This document shows positions 1-9,564 of a stretch of DNA of 64,000 nt, in pieces (positions within the stretch are counted from its first letter, which is position 1; each line of letters opens with the position of its first letter). Location: positions 96,001 through 160,000 of the forward strand of contig NZ_CP069811.1 of the NCBI RefSeq assembly GCF_016894385.1, read 5' to 3'. A program made the translations under genes and the position numbers. This DNA is from Cupriavidus oxalaticus (GTDB lineage: Bacteria > Pseudomonadota > Gammaproteobacteria > Burkholderiales > Burkholderiaceae). The notes under the pieces were generated by a model. The model saw only the letters and a list, made by a program, of their open reading frames with translations. It was not told where the DNA came from and did not search any database.

Positions 1-189
1 CCCGGCATCCCGCTGCGGCCGCTGCCCGTGCCGCCGCGCCAGATTCCGTTCAACGCCGGGCAGGTCTACTTCGAGTTGTCCCAGGACCATCCGCTGTGGG
101 AGCAGGTCCAGCGTTACGGCGGCCTGGCGTTGCATGTGGCCGGCCATTTTCCGGAAATTCGCCTTGAGTTGTGGGGAGTGCGCAGCTGA
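1..189 (+). CDS. tssK: Type VI secretion baseplate protein TssK, C-terminal fragment
   Basis: Only the last 62 codons are present; the rest lies before the window. The visible residues end in ELWGVRS and include FNAGQVYFEL and HPLWEQV, which fit the C-terminal domain of TssK. TssK is the baseplate subunit that links the sheath baseplate to the TssL/TssM membrane complex. The stop TGA overlaps the next ATG by one base (TGATG), as expected for translational coupling inside a T6SS operon. The identification rests on the short tail plus the directly following tssL and tssM genes. Confidence 0.8.
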   Translation, partial: PGIPLRPLPVPPRQIPFNAGQVYFELSQDHPLWEQVQRYGGLALHVAGHFPEIRLELWGVRS

Positions 190-1511
190 TGTCAGACGCA
201 GTCGAAAACACCGATCCCGGCGTGCCGGACGACGGCACCGTGCCGTTGTCGGCCATCGCGGACGCAGTCAACGGCGCCGCCTCGGCATCCGCGGACACCA
301 CCGCGCCAGGGCGGGCCGCATGGCGCTGGAACACACTCGAAACGCCGGAGCAGCGCGCCGCGCGCATCGCGGCCAGCGCCAATCCCGTGCTTGCCGCGGC
401 GCAACCGCTGCTGCGCGCGCTGGCCGACATGCCGGCGGACTTGCCCGCAGACTTGGCCGGTGTCGGCGCGGCGCAAGCGCTGAAGCAGATGCTGATGCAC
501 GAGATCCAGCAGTTCCAGGCGGTCTGCGAGCGCGCCAACCTGCGCCGCGAGCACGTGCTCGCCGCGCGCTACACGCTCTGCACCGCGCTGGACGAGGCCG
601 CCAACGCGACCCGCTGGGGCGAAGCCGGCGACTGGGCCACGCACAGCCTGCTGATCCAGTGCCACCAGGAGGGAGACGGCGGCGAGAAAGTGTTCCAGCT
701 GCTGGGCCGGCTGGTGGCCTCGCCGCAGGAGCACATGCACGTCATCGAGCTGGTCTACCAGGTGCTGTCGCTGGGCTTTCGCGGCCGCTACGGCAAGCGT
801 GCCGAAGGACCGCGCGAACTCGACGCGATCCGCCAGCAGCTGTTGAACCTGATCGCCGGCGCGCGCGAAAGCGTGCCGCGCGAGCTGTCGCCGCACGGAC
901 TCGGCGCGGCGCCCGGCAAGCTGCGGCGGCTGCGTTCGGTGCCGGTGTGGATCACGGCCTGCGTGCTGTCGCTCGGCGTTGCGGCATTGTTCGGCTGGTA
1001 CAAATATCAGCTGCTTGCCGGCGCCCATGCGCTGGCGCAGCAGATCGTCGCCATTGGCCACGCCGCGCCGCCGGATCCGCCCAAGGCGCTGCGGCTGGCG
1101 GCGCTGCTGCAGGCGGAGATCGCCCGCGGCGTGGTGAGCGTCAGCGAGGACGACAAGCGCAGTGCAGTCACGTTCCGCGGCGACGACATGTTCGCCGCCG
1201 GCCAGGTGGATGTCGGCAACAAGGTCCTGCCGGTGCTCGACAAGGTGGCCGCAGAGATCGGCAAGGTCGCGGGACAGGTTACGGTGATCGGCCATACCGA
1301 CAACGTTCCGATCAGGACCGCACGTTTTCCTTCCAACCAGGTGTTGTCCGAAGAGCGCGCGGCCGTCGTCGCGGAATACCTCGCCGGCAAGGGGGTTGCC
1401 AGGGGACGGCTCCTGGCGGTGGGCAAGGGCGACAGCGAACCGGTTGCGGGCAATGCATCGGCCGCGGCGCGCGCGCAGAACCGCCGCGTGGAAATCGTGG
1501 TGACGCATTGA
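189..1511 (+). CDS. tssL: Type VI secretion protein TssL (DotU/IcmH) with C-terminal OmpA domain
   Basis: A 440-residue inner-membrane protein of the T6SS membrane complex that partners TssM and docks the baseplate. The N-terminal cytoplasmic DotU domain spans roughly residues 70-240. One membrane helix (around 252-272, VPVWITACVLSLGVAALFGW) is followed by a periplasmic OmpA-like peptidoglycan-binding domain (about 320-440) with GHTDNVPI and the closing NRRVEIVV. This is the long, 'evolved' TssL form. A start 18 bases upstream is possible, but the ATG at 189 overlaps the tssK stop and is preferred. TssM follows after 13 bases. A second DotU/OmpA protein is encoded just after tssM, which is unusual. 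Confidence 0.92.
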   Translation: MSDAVENTDPGVPDDGTVPLSAIADAVNGAASASADTTAPGRAAWRWNTLETPEQRAARIAASANPVLAAAQPLLRALADMPADLPADLAGVGAAQALKQMLMHEIQQFQAVCERANLRREHVLAARYTLCTALDEAANATRWGEAGDWATHSLLIQCHQEGDGGEKVFQLLGRLVASPQEHMHVIELVYQVLSLGFRGRYGKRAEGPRELDAIRQQLLNLIAGARESVPRELSPHGLGAAPGKLRRLRSVPVWITACVLSLGVAALFGWYKYQLLAGAHALAQQIVAIGHAAPPDPPKALRLAALLQAEIARGVVSVSEDDKRSAVTFRGDDMFAAGQVDVGNKVLPVLDKVAAEIGKVAGQVTVIGHTDNVPIRTARFPSNQVLSEERAAVVAEYLAGKGVARGRLLAVGKGDSEPVAGNASAAARAQNRRVEIVVTH

Positions 1512-1524
1512 GAGAGAGTGCTGT

Positions 1525-4500
1525 ATGGAATTCCTGAGACGTTGCCTGGCCGTGCTGTGCTCGCGCCAGATGCTGGTGTACGTGGCGCTGGCGCTGGCAG
1601 CGGCCGCGATCTGGTTCATCGGCCCGCTGCTGGCGTTCAATGGTTTGCGGCCATTGGCGGGAATCGGCATGCGGGTGACTGCGATCGTGCTGCTGCTGGC
1701 GCTGGCATTGCTGCTGGTGCTGCGCTGGTCGGTGGCGGTGATCGGCGTTGCCGTGCTGTGCCTGGCGATCTGGCATGCCGGGCCGCTGCTTGCTGTCGGC
1801 GCCGCGCATCCGCTTGCTTCGGATGTCGTGCGGGTCGTGGTCATCGCCGTGCTCGTCCTTCTCCTCGCGGCCTATGAAGTGTTTTGTTTCCTGCGCCGCT
1901 CGCAGGCGAACGATTCATTGCTGCAGAAGCTGCTGAACCTTGGCGGCAGGCGTCCGGAGGTCGTTGCCAGGGACGAGCTCGCCATCGTGCACGAAACGCT
2001 GCAGACGGCGCTGAGGCAGCTCAAGGGGATGCGGCGCGGCGGTGGGATCGGGCGCGTCCTTCGCGTCCTGGAAGGCCGGCGCTACCTGTACGAACTGCCG
2101 TGGTACATGGTGGTCGGCGTCGCGGGCGCGGGCAAGACCACCGCGCTGCTCAATGCCGGCCTGCAGTTCCCGTTGCCGGAGCAGATGGGCGCCGCCGCGA
2201 TGGCCGGCACGGAACGGGGCACCGGCAAGGCCAGCTGGTGGCTCGCGAATGAGGCTGTGCTGATCGACACGGCCGGCCGCTATACCAGCCATGGCCAGAA
2301 CCCGAGGGTCGACCAGGCCGAGTGGACCGGCATGCTCGCGATGCTGCGCAGGTATCGCAGCCGGGCCCCGATCAATGGCGCGGTGCTTGCCATCAGCGTC
2401 GAGGACCTGCTGACGCAGTCGCCCGAAGCACGCGTGCGCCAGGCGGCCAGCCTGCGTGCCCGGCTGGCCGACCTGCGCACGGACCTCGGCATCCGGTTCC
2501 CGGTCTATGTGATCGTCACCAAGCTCGACCAGCTGGCGGGCTTCGGCGCGTTCTTCCAGTACCTGAGCAGCGAGGGCCGTGCGCAGCCCTGGGGCTTTAC
2601 CTTCCCGCATGACGCTCGCAAGGCCGGGCGCGCCGAAGCGCCGGACGCCTTCGCGCAACGCTGCCGCGCGGAGATGGCGCTGCTGGTCGACCGGCTGCAG
2701 GCGGGGCTCGATGCGCGGCTCTATGAAGAGTACGACCCGCAGCGCCGCAAGGACCTGTTCGCGCTGCCGCAGGAGTTTGCCGGCCTGGCCGAGCCGATCG
2801 TCGACATGCTGGCGCAGGTGTTCCTCGGTTCCCGCTTTGACGATACCGAGAGCACCCACATGCTGCGTGGCGTGTATTTCACCAGCGCGGCCCAGACGTC
2901 GTCGACCGTGGTGGCGGACCATGAAACCGTGCTCAGGCGTCTCGAGCGAAATCAGGCCGACACCATGGAAACGGTCCAGGGCGTTGCCGATTCCGCGGCG
3001 GCGCAACTGACAGGCCATCGCAGCTATTTCCTGCAGGACGTATTCAAGCGCGTGATCGTGCCCGAAGCCCATCTGGTGCAGCCGAACCTGCGCTGGGAAT
3101 TCCGCTTCCGCCTGCTGCGGCTGCTCGGCCACACGCTGGCGGTGGTGATCTTCCTGTGGCTGGCCGGTGCGCTCCATGCCAGCGATGGCCACAATCGCGC
3201 TTACCTGCAGGCGGTGCGGCAGAAGGCCGGGGCGCTGGCCGCTACCGTCACCGCTTTCTACAAGGCGCCGCAGCCGGGCGCGATGTCCGAGGTGCTGTCG
3301 GCCGCGCGCGACCTGCCTGCCTATGCCGGCCTGGCGCTGGCCGATCCGCCGCTGGAATGGCGCTATGGCCTCTACAGCGCGCCACCGGTCCTCGATGCCG
3401 CGACCCAGACCCACGTCAGGCTGCAGGACAACTTGCTGGTGCCGTACCTGGTGCGCCGGGTCGAGGCGGTGCTCGAAAGCGCGATCGCCGCGCGCGATGC
3501 CAGGCAGGCCTACGACACGCTGCGCGTCTACCTGATGCTGCACGAGAAGGGCAGGTTCAGCGCGCCGGAGCTACGGGCATGGGTGCAGAGCGACTGGGCC
3601 ACCGGCAACGGCTCGGTCGCCTTTGGCGGCAGGGTCGCCGTGCTGGAACACCTGGATGGCCTGCTGGACGGCAGCCGGCCGTTGCAGTCGCCCTATGCCA
3701 GAAACGAAGCGCTGATCCGCTCGGCGCGGGATTTCCTCGACGGCAACACCTCGATCGAGCGGCTCTACGACCGCGCCAGGGCGGCCATGCTGGAAGCTGC
3801 GCCACAGGACTTCACGCTGGTGCGGGCGGTCGGGCCGCAGGCCGGAACGGTATTTGCGCGGGCCAGCGGCGAGCCGCTGGAGCGGGGCATCCCCGGGCTC
3901 TTTACCTATGCCGGTTATCACGATGTCTTCAATGCGCGCTTGCCGGAATTCGTGGGCAAGGCACAGGCGGTCGACGCCTGGGTGATGGTGCGCACGGGCC
4001 ACGATGGCGGGGCGCAAAAAAAAACGCTTGAGGCGGCTGCCGGCAAGCCGAGCGATAACGATTCGCTGACGCGCGAGATCCGTCGCCTGTACCTGGAGGA
4101 ATACGCGCGCCGCTGGAGCGCGTTCCTTGGCGACATTCGCCCGGTGACCGGCAACAACCTTGCCTTCGACCTGGAGGTCCTGCGCAATTTCGCCGCGCCG
4201 GACTCGCCGCTGGCCCGGCTCGGCCGCGCCGCGGTGCAGGAGACCACGCTTTCCATGCCCTCCCGGCTGCTCGCGCCCCAGGATCCGTCGCTGGCGCAGA
4301 AGGCGCTGTCCGTGCTCGACAAGATACCCCGACCGGTACAGGCGCTGAGTGCGCGCGCCGAAGCGCTCCAGGAGCGCGAACTGGTCGACAACCGCTTTGC
4401 CGCGCTGCGCGAGGTCGTGACCGGACAGGCCGATGCCACGGCGCCCGACGCGCAGGCAGCAGGCGCCAAGCCGCGGCTGGATGCGCTTGCCGGCATGGTC

Positions 4501-5391
4501 AACGCCTACTACACCACCCTGGTGGTGGCCCATAACGCCCTGAATACCCGCAACCTGCCGCCGCCAGCGGACACCGGCGCGCAATTGCGCATGGAAGCGG
4601 CCAGGCTGCCCGCGCCGTTCGCCGCAGTGCTGGCCGACCTGGTGGTGCAGGGCACGCGCGATGTCAACAAGGGAATCGGCGAGATCCTGGTGGCGCAGAT
4701 GGATGCGGTGATCGGCGAAGGGTGCCGCAGCGGCATCGAGGGCAAGTACCCTTTCGCGCCCGCGTCGGCACAGGACGTCGATCCGGAAGACTTCGCGCGG
4801 ATCTTTGCTGCCGGCGGCGTGCTCGATGATTTTTTCCAGAAGGTGCTGGCGCCGCACGTCGATACCACCATCTCCCCCTGGCGCTACAAGCTGACCGCGC
4901 CGGACGTGCCGCCGGTGGCCGGGCCGAGCCTGGTGCCGTTCCAGCGCGCAAGGGACATCCGCGAGGTGTTCTTCCGCGATCCGGGCGCGAAGACGATGGC
5001 GTGGAAGGTCGACCTGAAGGTCGTCGGGCTCGATCCGGAGATCGTCGAGCTGAACCTGGACTTCGACGGGCAAGGGCAGCGCTACATGCATGGCCCGGTG
5101 GTGCCGCTGAAGATCACCTGGCCCGGTCCGCGCGGCGGCCAGGGCGCGCAGATCAGCGCCAGCCCGCGCATCCGCCCGGAGACTTCGACGCTGGCCGCCA
5201 GCGGCCCGTGGGCGCTGATGCGGGTAGTCGCCCGGGGCAAGCTGGCCGGATCGGCCAGCGCCAGCCATTTCGTGGCGGAGTACGACTTCGACGGCCGCAA
5301 GGCGCGACTGGATATCAATACCGGCAGCCTCGCCAATCCGTGGACGACGGGCTTGCTGCAGGGCTTTGAATGCCCGGGGCGTTCGGGATGA
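1525..5391 (+). CDS. tssM: Type VI secretion membrane protein TssM (IcmF)
   Basis: A 1,288-residue IcmF-family protein, normal for TssM, which spans the periplasm between TssL and the outer-membrane lipoprotein TssJ. Hydrophobic segments near residues 16-36, 45-68 and 95-118 anchor the N-terminus. A cytoplasmic NTPase-like domain follows, with an intact Walker A (GVAGAGKTT, residues 198-206). Another membrane helix lies near 532-550 (GHTLAVVIFLWLAGALHA), and the remainder is the large periplasmic region ending in an Ig-like C-terminal domain. An SD-like GAGAGAG lies just upstream. The stop overlaps possible starts of the next gene (ATGATG at 5388-5393), so the genes are co-translated. Confidence 0.95.
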   Translation: MEFLRRCLAVLCSRQMLVYVALALAAAAIWFIGPLLAFNGLRPLAGIGMRVTAIVLLLALALLLVLRWSVAVIGVAVLCLAIWHAGPLLAVGAAHPLASDVVRVVVIAVLVLLLAAYEVFCFLRRSQANDSLLQKLLNLGGRRPEVVARDELAIVHETLQTALRQLKGMRRGGGIGRVLRVLEGRRYLYELPWYMVVGVAGAGKTTALLNAGLQFPLPEQMGAAAMAGTERGTGKASWWLANEAVLIDTAGRYTSHGQNPRVDQAEWTGMLAMLRRYRSRAPINGAVLAISVEDLLTQSPEARVRQAASLRARLADLRTDLGIRFPVYVIVTKLDQLAGFGAFFQYLSSEGRAQPWGFTFPHDARKAGRAEAPDAFAQRCRAEMALLVDRLQAGLDARLYEEYDPQRRKDLFALPQEFAGLAEPIVDMLAQVFLGSRFDDTESTHMLRGVYFTSAAQTSSTVVADHETVLRRLERNQADTMETVQGVADSAAAQLTGHRSYFLQDVFKRVIVPEAHLVQPNLRWEFRFRLLRLLGHTLAVVIFLWLAGALHASDGHNRAYLQAVRQKAGALAATVTAFYKAPQPGAMSEVLSAARDLPAYAGLALADPPLEWRYGLYSAPPVLDAATQTHVRLQDNLLVPYLVRRVEAVLESAIAARDARQAYDTLRVYLMLHEKGRFSAPELRAWVQSDWATGNGSVAFGGRVAVLEHLDGLLDGSRPLQSPYARNEALIRSARDFLDGNTSIERLYDRARAAMLEAAPQDFTLVRAVGPQAGTVFARASGEPLERGIPGLFTYAGYHDVFNARLPEFVGKAQAVDAWVMVRTGHDGGAQKKTLEAAAGKPSDNDSLTREIRRLYLEEYARRWSAFLGDIRPVTGNNLAFDLEVLRNFAAPDSPLARLGRAAVQETTLSMPSRLLAPQDPSLAQKALSVLDKIPRPVQALSARAEALQERELVDNRFAALREVVTGQADATAPDAQAAGAKPRLDALAGMVNAYYTTLVVAHNALNTRNLPPPADTGAQLRMEAARLPAPFAAVLADLVVQGTRDVNKGIGEILVAQMDAVIGEGCRSGIEGKYPFAPASAQDVDPEDFARIFAAGGVLDDFFQKVLAPHVDTTISPWRYKLTAPDVPPVAGPSLVPFQRARDIREVFFRDPGAKTMAWKVDLKVVGLDPEIVELNLDFDGQGQRYMHGPVVPLKITWPGPRGGQGAQISASPRIRPETSTLAASGPWALMRVVARGKLAGSASASHFVAEYDFDGRKARLDINTGSLANPWTTGLLQGFECPGRSG

Positions 5392-6578
5392 TGACGCACG
5401 CCGCGATGGGTCATGGCAACCACCTGCTCCGGCTGGCGCAGCCGGTGATCTGGGTGCTCGACGAGCTGACGCCGGAGCTCGATTCCGCGGCGCGCCTGGA
5501 GACGCTGCAGCAAGCCGCGCACACGCGCCTGGCGAACTTCCGGCAGGCCTGTCGCGCGGCGGCGTTGCCGGCGGAGGATGTGGAGGCGGTCCACTATTGC
5601 CTGTGCGCGGCGCTGGATCAGGCGGGCCGCCGCGTGCGCGGACGCTCCGGTGCCTGCCGCGGGGCCTGGCTGCGCCGTGGCCTGCTTGCGGCGCACTACG
5701 GCGAGGCGGATCGCGGCAGCCGCAGCCGCGCACTGGTCGCCCGGCTGCAGCAGCGAGCCGGCGCTCATGCTGACGCGCTGGAAGTCATTGCATACCTGGT
5801 CGGACGCGGGCTCGCGGATGGGAACGGGCGGCCACCGGCCGAACTGGTGCCCCGGCTTCGATCGGCTGCCCGCGAAATCATGGCGCTGCAAGCGGCATCG
5901 CGCCGGGAAGTGCAGCCCGAAGTGCAGCTAGAAGTGCCGCCCGAAGTGCCGCCGCGAGTGACTGCACCCGCAGGCGCCTGGCCACTGCTGCTTGCCGCCA
6001 TGGCAGCGGTCCTTGCCATCGTTGGCATCGCTGCGATGGTGCTGGCGGCGCGCCGCGACGCCGCGGCCGATGCGCTGGCAAGGCAGGTAGAGCGGGTAGC
6101 GAGGGTAGAGCGGCTGGCACAAGCCCTCTTTCCGGCGGCGGACTCGCTGGCGCGCGACATCGAACTGGCTTTTGCACAGCAGCTCGCCAGCGCATCCGTC
6201 CATGCCGATGTGCGCGGCGGCCGCCTGCACCTCGTCTTCCGGGACGGCCTGTCGTTTCCGCCCGGGCAGGCGAACCTGCCGCCGGCGCTGGCCGAGCAGC
6301 TCGACAAGCTGGCTGACCTGCTGGACGGCCGGGCCGACTGGATCACGGTGGTGGGGCACGCCGACGATTCGCCGGTGGCCCGCGGCGCGTACCGGTCGAA
6401 CCAGGCCTTGTCGGAAGCGCGTGCCGAGGCGGTGGCCAGCTACCTGCGGTCAATCAGTCCGGCGCAGGTGCGGGCCGAAGCCGTTGGGCGGGGTGCCGCG
6501 CAACCGGTGGCGGACAACCGGACTGCCGAGGGCCGGATGCGGAACCGCCGGGTAGAGGTCTTCGCCGGCATCCGCTAG
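5370..6578 (+). CDS. Second DotU/TssL-like protein with OmpA domain
   Basis: A 402-residue protein with the same architecture as the upstream TssL. It has an N-terminal DotU-like region (about 1-150, with HYCLCAALDQAG where TssL has YTLCTALDEAA), a Lys/Glu/Pro-rich linker with repeated EVQ/EVP units (about 180-200), one membrane helix (205-228) and a C-terminal OmpA domain (GHADDSPVARG, NRRVEVFAG). It is more divergent from the family than the first TssL. The start is uncertain: ATG at 5370, 5388 or 5391 are all in frame, and the last two overlap the tssM stop. It is the last gene of the T6SS segment. It could be an alternative TssL, an accessory anchoring protein, or a peptidoglycan-binding partner of the first TssL. 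Confidence 0.8.
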   Translation: MPGAFGMMTHAAMGHGNHLLRLAQPVIWVLDELTPELDSAARLETLQQAAHTRLANFRQACRAAALPAEDVEAVHYCLCAALDQAGRRVRGRSGACRGAWLRRGLLAAHYGEADRGSRSRALVARLQQRAGAHADALEVIAYLVGRGLADGNGRPPAELVPRLRSAAREIMALQAASRREVQPEVQLEVPPEVPPRVTAPAGAWPLLLAAMAAVLAIVGIAAMVLAARRDAAADALARQVERVARVERLAQALFPAADSLARDIELAFAQQLASASVHADVRGGRLHLVFRDGLSFPPGQANLPPALAEQLDKLADLLDGRADWITVVGHADDSPVARGAYRSNQALSEARAEAVASYLRSISPAQVRAEAVGRGAAQPVADNRTAEGRMRNRRVEVFAGIR

Positions 6579-6585
6579 GCGCGAC

Positions 6586-6606
6586 GCCGGCTGCCCGCCA
6601 GCCGGC
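6586..6606 (+). terminator. Hairpin after the T6SS segment
   Basis: Perfect 8-bp arms GCCGGCTG / CAGCCGGC with a 5-base loop start 8 bases after the stop of the last T6SS gene. No T-run follows, so this may be a weak or Rho-assisted terminator, or only an mRNA 3' end structure. Confidence 0.4.
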
Positions 6607-6704
6607 AGGGGCATTGCAGCGCTTCTTGAATCGCCACGCCAGCCAGGTGCTCCAACGGTGACTATATTAGGGGCATCGGCCTCGATATCGGAACGGCAAT
6701 CCCC

Positions 6705-8087
6705 ATGGCATATACCCACACCATCGGCAGCCAGCGCCATGTCTTCGACGACCTGCGCACGCTGCTGGCCAAGGCCAGCCCGGCGCGCACCGGCGATGCC
6801 CTGGCCGGCGTCGCCGCCGCCAGCGAGCAGGAACGGATGGCCGCGCGCCTGGCGCTGGCCGACGTGCCGCTGGCCCGGTTCCTCCACGAGGCGCTGGTGC
6901 CCTATGAAGAGGATGAGGTCACGCGCCTGATCGTCGACCGGCACGATGCCGCCGCGTTTGCCGCGATCGCCGCCACGACGGTCGGCGACCTGCGCAACTG
7001 GCTGCTGCGGCACGAGACCGACACCGCCACGCTGGCGCGCGTGGCGCCCGGCATCACCCCCGAGATCGCGGCCGCGGTCAGCAAGCTGATGCGCAACCAG
7101 GACCTGGTGGCGGTGGCGCGCAAATGCCGGGTGGTGACGCGCTTTCGCAATACGGTCGGCCTGCCGGGGCGGCTGGCGGTGCGGCTGCAGCCGAACCATC
7201 CGACCGACGATCCCAAGGGCATCGCCGCTTCCGTCATCGATGGCCTGCTGTATGGCTGCGGTGACGCCACCATCGGCATCAATCCGGCCTCGGACAACCT
7301 GGGCGCCATTGTCTCGCTGCTGCATATGCTCGATGCGCTGCGCAGCCGCTTCGAGATCCCGACGCAGTCGTGCGTGCTGACCCACGTCACCAACACGCTG
7401 CGCGCGATCGCGCAGGGCGCGCCGGTCGACCTGGTGTTCCAGTCGGTCGCGGGCAGCGAACGCGCCAATACGGCCTTCGGCATCAGCCTGGCGCTGCTGG
7501 CCGAGGCCCACGACGCCGCGCAGGGCCTGGCGCGCGGCACGGTCGGCAGCAACCTCATGTATTTCGAAACCGGGCAGGGCAGCGCGCTGTCGGCCAACGC
7601 CCACCATGGCGTCGACCAGCAGACCATGGAGGCGCGCGCCTACGCCGTGGCGCGCGCGTTCTCCCCGCTGCTGGTCAATACCGTGGTGGGCTTTATCGGA
7701 CCGGAATACCTGTACGACGGCAAGCAGATCATCCGCGCCGGGCTCGAGGACCACTTCTGCGGCAAGCTGATGGGCGTGCCGATGGGCTGCGACGTCTGCT
7801 ACACCAACCATGCCGAGGCCGACCAGGACGACATGGATACGCTGCTGACACTGTTCGGCGTGGCCGGCATCAACTTCATCATGGGCGTGCCCGGTGCCGA
7901 CGACATCATGCTGAACTACCAGAGCACGTCGTTCCACGATGCGCTGTACCTGCGCGAAGTGCTGGGCCTGCGCCCCGCGCCGGAGTTCGAGCAATGGCTG
8001 CAGCGCATGGGCATCGCCGATGGCGCCGGCCGGTTGCTGGAGCCGTCCGGGCGCCAGCCGCTGCTGCAGATGGCGGACAGCCTGTAA
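6705..8087 (+). CDS. eutB: Ethanolamine ammonia-lyase large subunit EutB
   Basis: A 460-residue catalytic subunit of adenosylcobalamin-dependent ethanolamine ammonia-lyase, which converts ethanolamine to acetaldehyde and ammonia. Family landmarks include NPASDNLGAIVSLLHMLD, QSVAGSERANTAFGIS, FETGQGSALSANAHHG and MGCDVCYTNHAEADQDDMD, all matching EutB; length is normal (E. coli about 453). The small subunit follows after 31 bases. No cobalamin riboswitch and no microcompartment genes lie nearby, consistent with the simple eutBC layout of beta-proteobacteria, where the permease is encoded elsewhere. Confidence 0.97.
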   Translation: MAYTHTIGSQRHVFDDLRTLLAKASPARTGDALAGVAAASEQERMAARLALADVPLARFLHEALVPYEEDEVTRLIVDRHDAAAFAAIAATTVGDLRNWLLRHETDTATLARVAPGITPEIAAAVSKLMRNQDLVAVARKCRVVTRFRNTVGLPGRLAVRLQPNHPTDDPKGIAASVIDGLLYGCGDATIGINPASDNLGAIVSLLHMLDALRSRFEIPTQSCVLTHVTNTLRAIAQGAPVDLVFQSVAGSERANTAFGISLALLAEAHDAAQGLARGTVGSNLMYFETGQGSALSANAHHGVDQQTMEARAYAVARAFSPLLVNTVVGFIGPEYLYDGKQIIRAGLEDHFCGKLMGVPMGCDVCYTNHAEADQDDMDTLLTLFGVAGINFIMGVPGADDIMLNYQSTSFHDALYLREVLGLRPAPEFEQWLQRMGIADGAGRLLEPSGRQPLLQMADSL

Positions 8088-8118
8088 GCCAGTCCCGAAG
8101 CATTCGTCACGACACGCC

Positions 8119-8940
8119 ATGTCCGAGCCTCCTTCACCCTCCGCCCATGCCTCCGATACGCGCGACGCCGATCCATGGCAGCGCCTGCGCCAGTTCACGC
8201 GCGCGCGCATCGCGCTGGGCCGCACCGGCCACAGCCAGACCACCGATGCCGTGCTGGCGTTCGGGCTGGCCCATGCCCAGGCGCGTGATGCCGTGCACCT
8301 GCCGCTGGACACCGATGCCGTCGCCGGCGCACTGCGGCAGGCCGGGCTCGGCCACGTGGTGGTCCACAGTGCAGCGCCCGACCGCATCCATTACCTGCGG
8401 CGCCCCGACCTCGGCCGGGGCCTGGATGACGCGAGCAGGGAGCGCCTGGCCGCGGCGCGACCGCAGCAGGCACCCGATGTCGTGTTCGTGATCGCCGACG
8501 GACTTTCGGCCCTGGCCGCGCAAACGCATGCGGTGGCGGTGCTGGAAGCGACGCGCCAGCGGTTGCCGCAGGCATGGCGTATCGGACCGGTGGTGGTGGC
8601 GGAACAATCGCGCGTCGCGCTCGGCGACGACATTGGCGCCGCGCTGGGCGCGCGCCAGGTGGTGATGCTGATCGGCGAACGGCCCGGGCTGAGTTCGCCC
8701 GACAGCCTCGGCATCTACCTGACCTACGCTCCGCAACCCGGCCGTACCGATGCCGAGCGCAACTGCATCTCCAATGTGCGGCCCGAAGGACTGTCCTATG
8801 AGCAGGCCGCGCAACGGCTCGCGTTCCTGCTGCGTGGCGCCGTGGCGCTTGGGCGCTCGGGCGTGGACCTGAAGGACGACAGCGAGCATGCATTGACCGC
8901 AGGGACGCCGCAGGCCGCACCATTGCAGAACCGTCCATGA
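8119..8940 (+). CDS. eutC: Ethanolamine ammonia-lyase small subunit EutC
   Basis: A 273-residue partner of EutB that helps bind adenosylcobalamin. The conserved C-terminal half is recognisable (VIADGLSALA, IGERPGLSSPDSLGIYLTY and ERNCISNVRPEGLSY). The ATG at 8119 starts 31 bases after eutB. A longer in-frame reading upstream lies inside eutB and is not used. The stop is followed at once by a strong hairpin shared with the convergent ybaK gene. Confidence 0.96.
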   Translation: MSEPPSPSAHASDTRDADPWQRLRQFTRARIALGRTGHSQTTDAVLAFGLAHAQARDAVHLPLDTDAVAGALRQAGLGHVVVHSAAPDRIHYLRRPDLGRGLDDASRERLAAARPQQAPDVVFVIADGLSALAAQTHAVAVLEATRQRLPQAWRIGPVVVAEQSRVALGDDIGAALGARQVVMLIGERPGLSSPDSLGIYLTYAPQPGRTDAERNCISNVRPEGLSYEQAAQRLAFLLRGAVALGRSGVDLKDDSEHALTAGTPQAAPLQNRP

Positions 8941-8974
8941 AAAACGGCCACCGGGGACGAATCCGCGGTGGCCG
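8941..8974 (-). terminator. Intrinsic terminator between eutC and ybaK
   Basis: Nine-base perfect arms CGGCCACCG / CGGTGGCCG with an inner GGA/TCC extension around a CGAA loop. Read on the minus strand it ends in TTTT, so it terminates ybaK; as a hairpin it also closes the eutC message. Confidence 0.75.
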
Positions 8975-8992
8975 CAGCGCAACGTAGCCGCG

Positions 8993-9466
8993 CTACATCA
9001 TGCGGCGTGAGAAGTGCCCGGGCATGGCATCCGACATCAGGTCCATGAACTGGTCCCGTGTCATGTGCACCAGCTCCTGGTGGTCGCCGCCCTCGAAATA
9101 CACTTCGGGCTGCTGCATCAGGCTGTCGTCGACATAGGTTTGCATGCCATACGCCATGGCGACCGGCGGGATCGCGCCAAGGTCGCAATCCTTGAAGATC
9201 TCGCGGATTTCGTCCTCATGCGCGAGCACCAGGTCGCGGCCGGTCTGTTCGCAGATGGCAGCCAGCTGCAGGTGATGGCTCGAAGGGATCACGGCGGCAA
9301 CATAGCCGCGCTCGTCTTCGAGCAACAGGGTCTTGGCCAGACGGTCTCCGGGAACGTGCGCCGCCTCGGCAGTGGCCATGCTGCTGAGGGTGTAGGGGTG
9401 GCGGATAATGTCGTACTGGGTATTCTTGCTGCTCAGGCAGTTTGCGAGCGTGCTAGACAGGGCCAT
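8993..9466 (-). CDS. YbaK/ProX-type aminoacyl-tRNA deacylase domain protein
   Basis: A 157-residue single-domain protein of the YbaK/EbsC superfamily, whose members hydrolyse mischarged tRNAs (Cys-tRNA-Pro, Ala-tRNA-Pro and others). Family features are the N-terminal helix with IIRHPYTLSS, the strand VAAVIPSSHHLQLAAI, and the region DCDLGAIPPVAMAYGM, which corresponds to the GSISPFG-like substrate loop. Substrate specificity cannot be assigned. A clear GAGGAG ribosome site precedes the ATG. It runs convergent to eutC with a shared terminator. Confidence 0.85.
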   Translation of the reverse strand: MALSSTLANCLSSKNTQYDIIRHPYTLSSMATAEAAHVPGDRLAKTLLLEDERGYVAAVIPSSHHLQLAAICEQTGRDLVLAHEDEIREIFKDCDLGAIPPVAMAYGMQTYVDDSLMQQPEVYFEGGDHQELVHMTRDQFMDLMSDAMPGHFSRRMM

Positions 9467-9564
9467 GGTTGCTCCTCAGGACAGGGATACGCCTACGGTT
9501 ATCCTTGTGCTCTTAATATAGTGCCTGGCGCCGTGCCCAACGGCCCCCGCTCCGCCTTGCAGCG

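Noticed and set aside
6579..6704. Possible cobalamin riboswitch before eutB
   Set aside because: The gap is only 126 bases and shows no B12-box-like sequence; just a short hairpin from the preceding operon end.
9467..9564. Promoter for ybaK (TTGGGC with TATTAA)
   Set aside because: Spacing of 16 and poor hexamers; not distinct enough from background to list.
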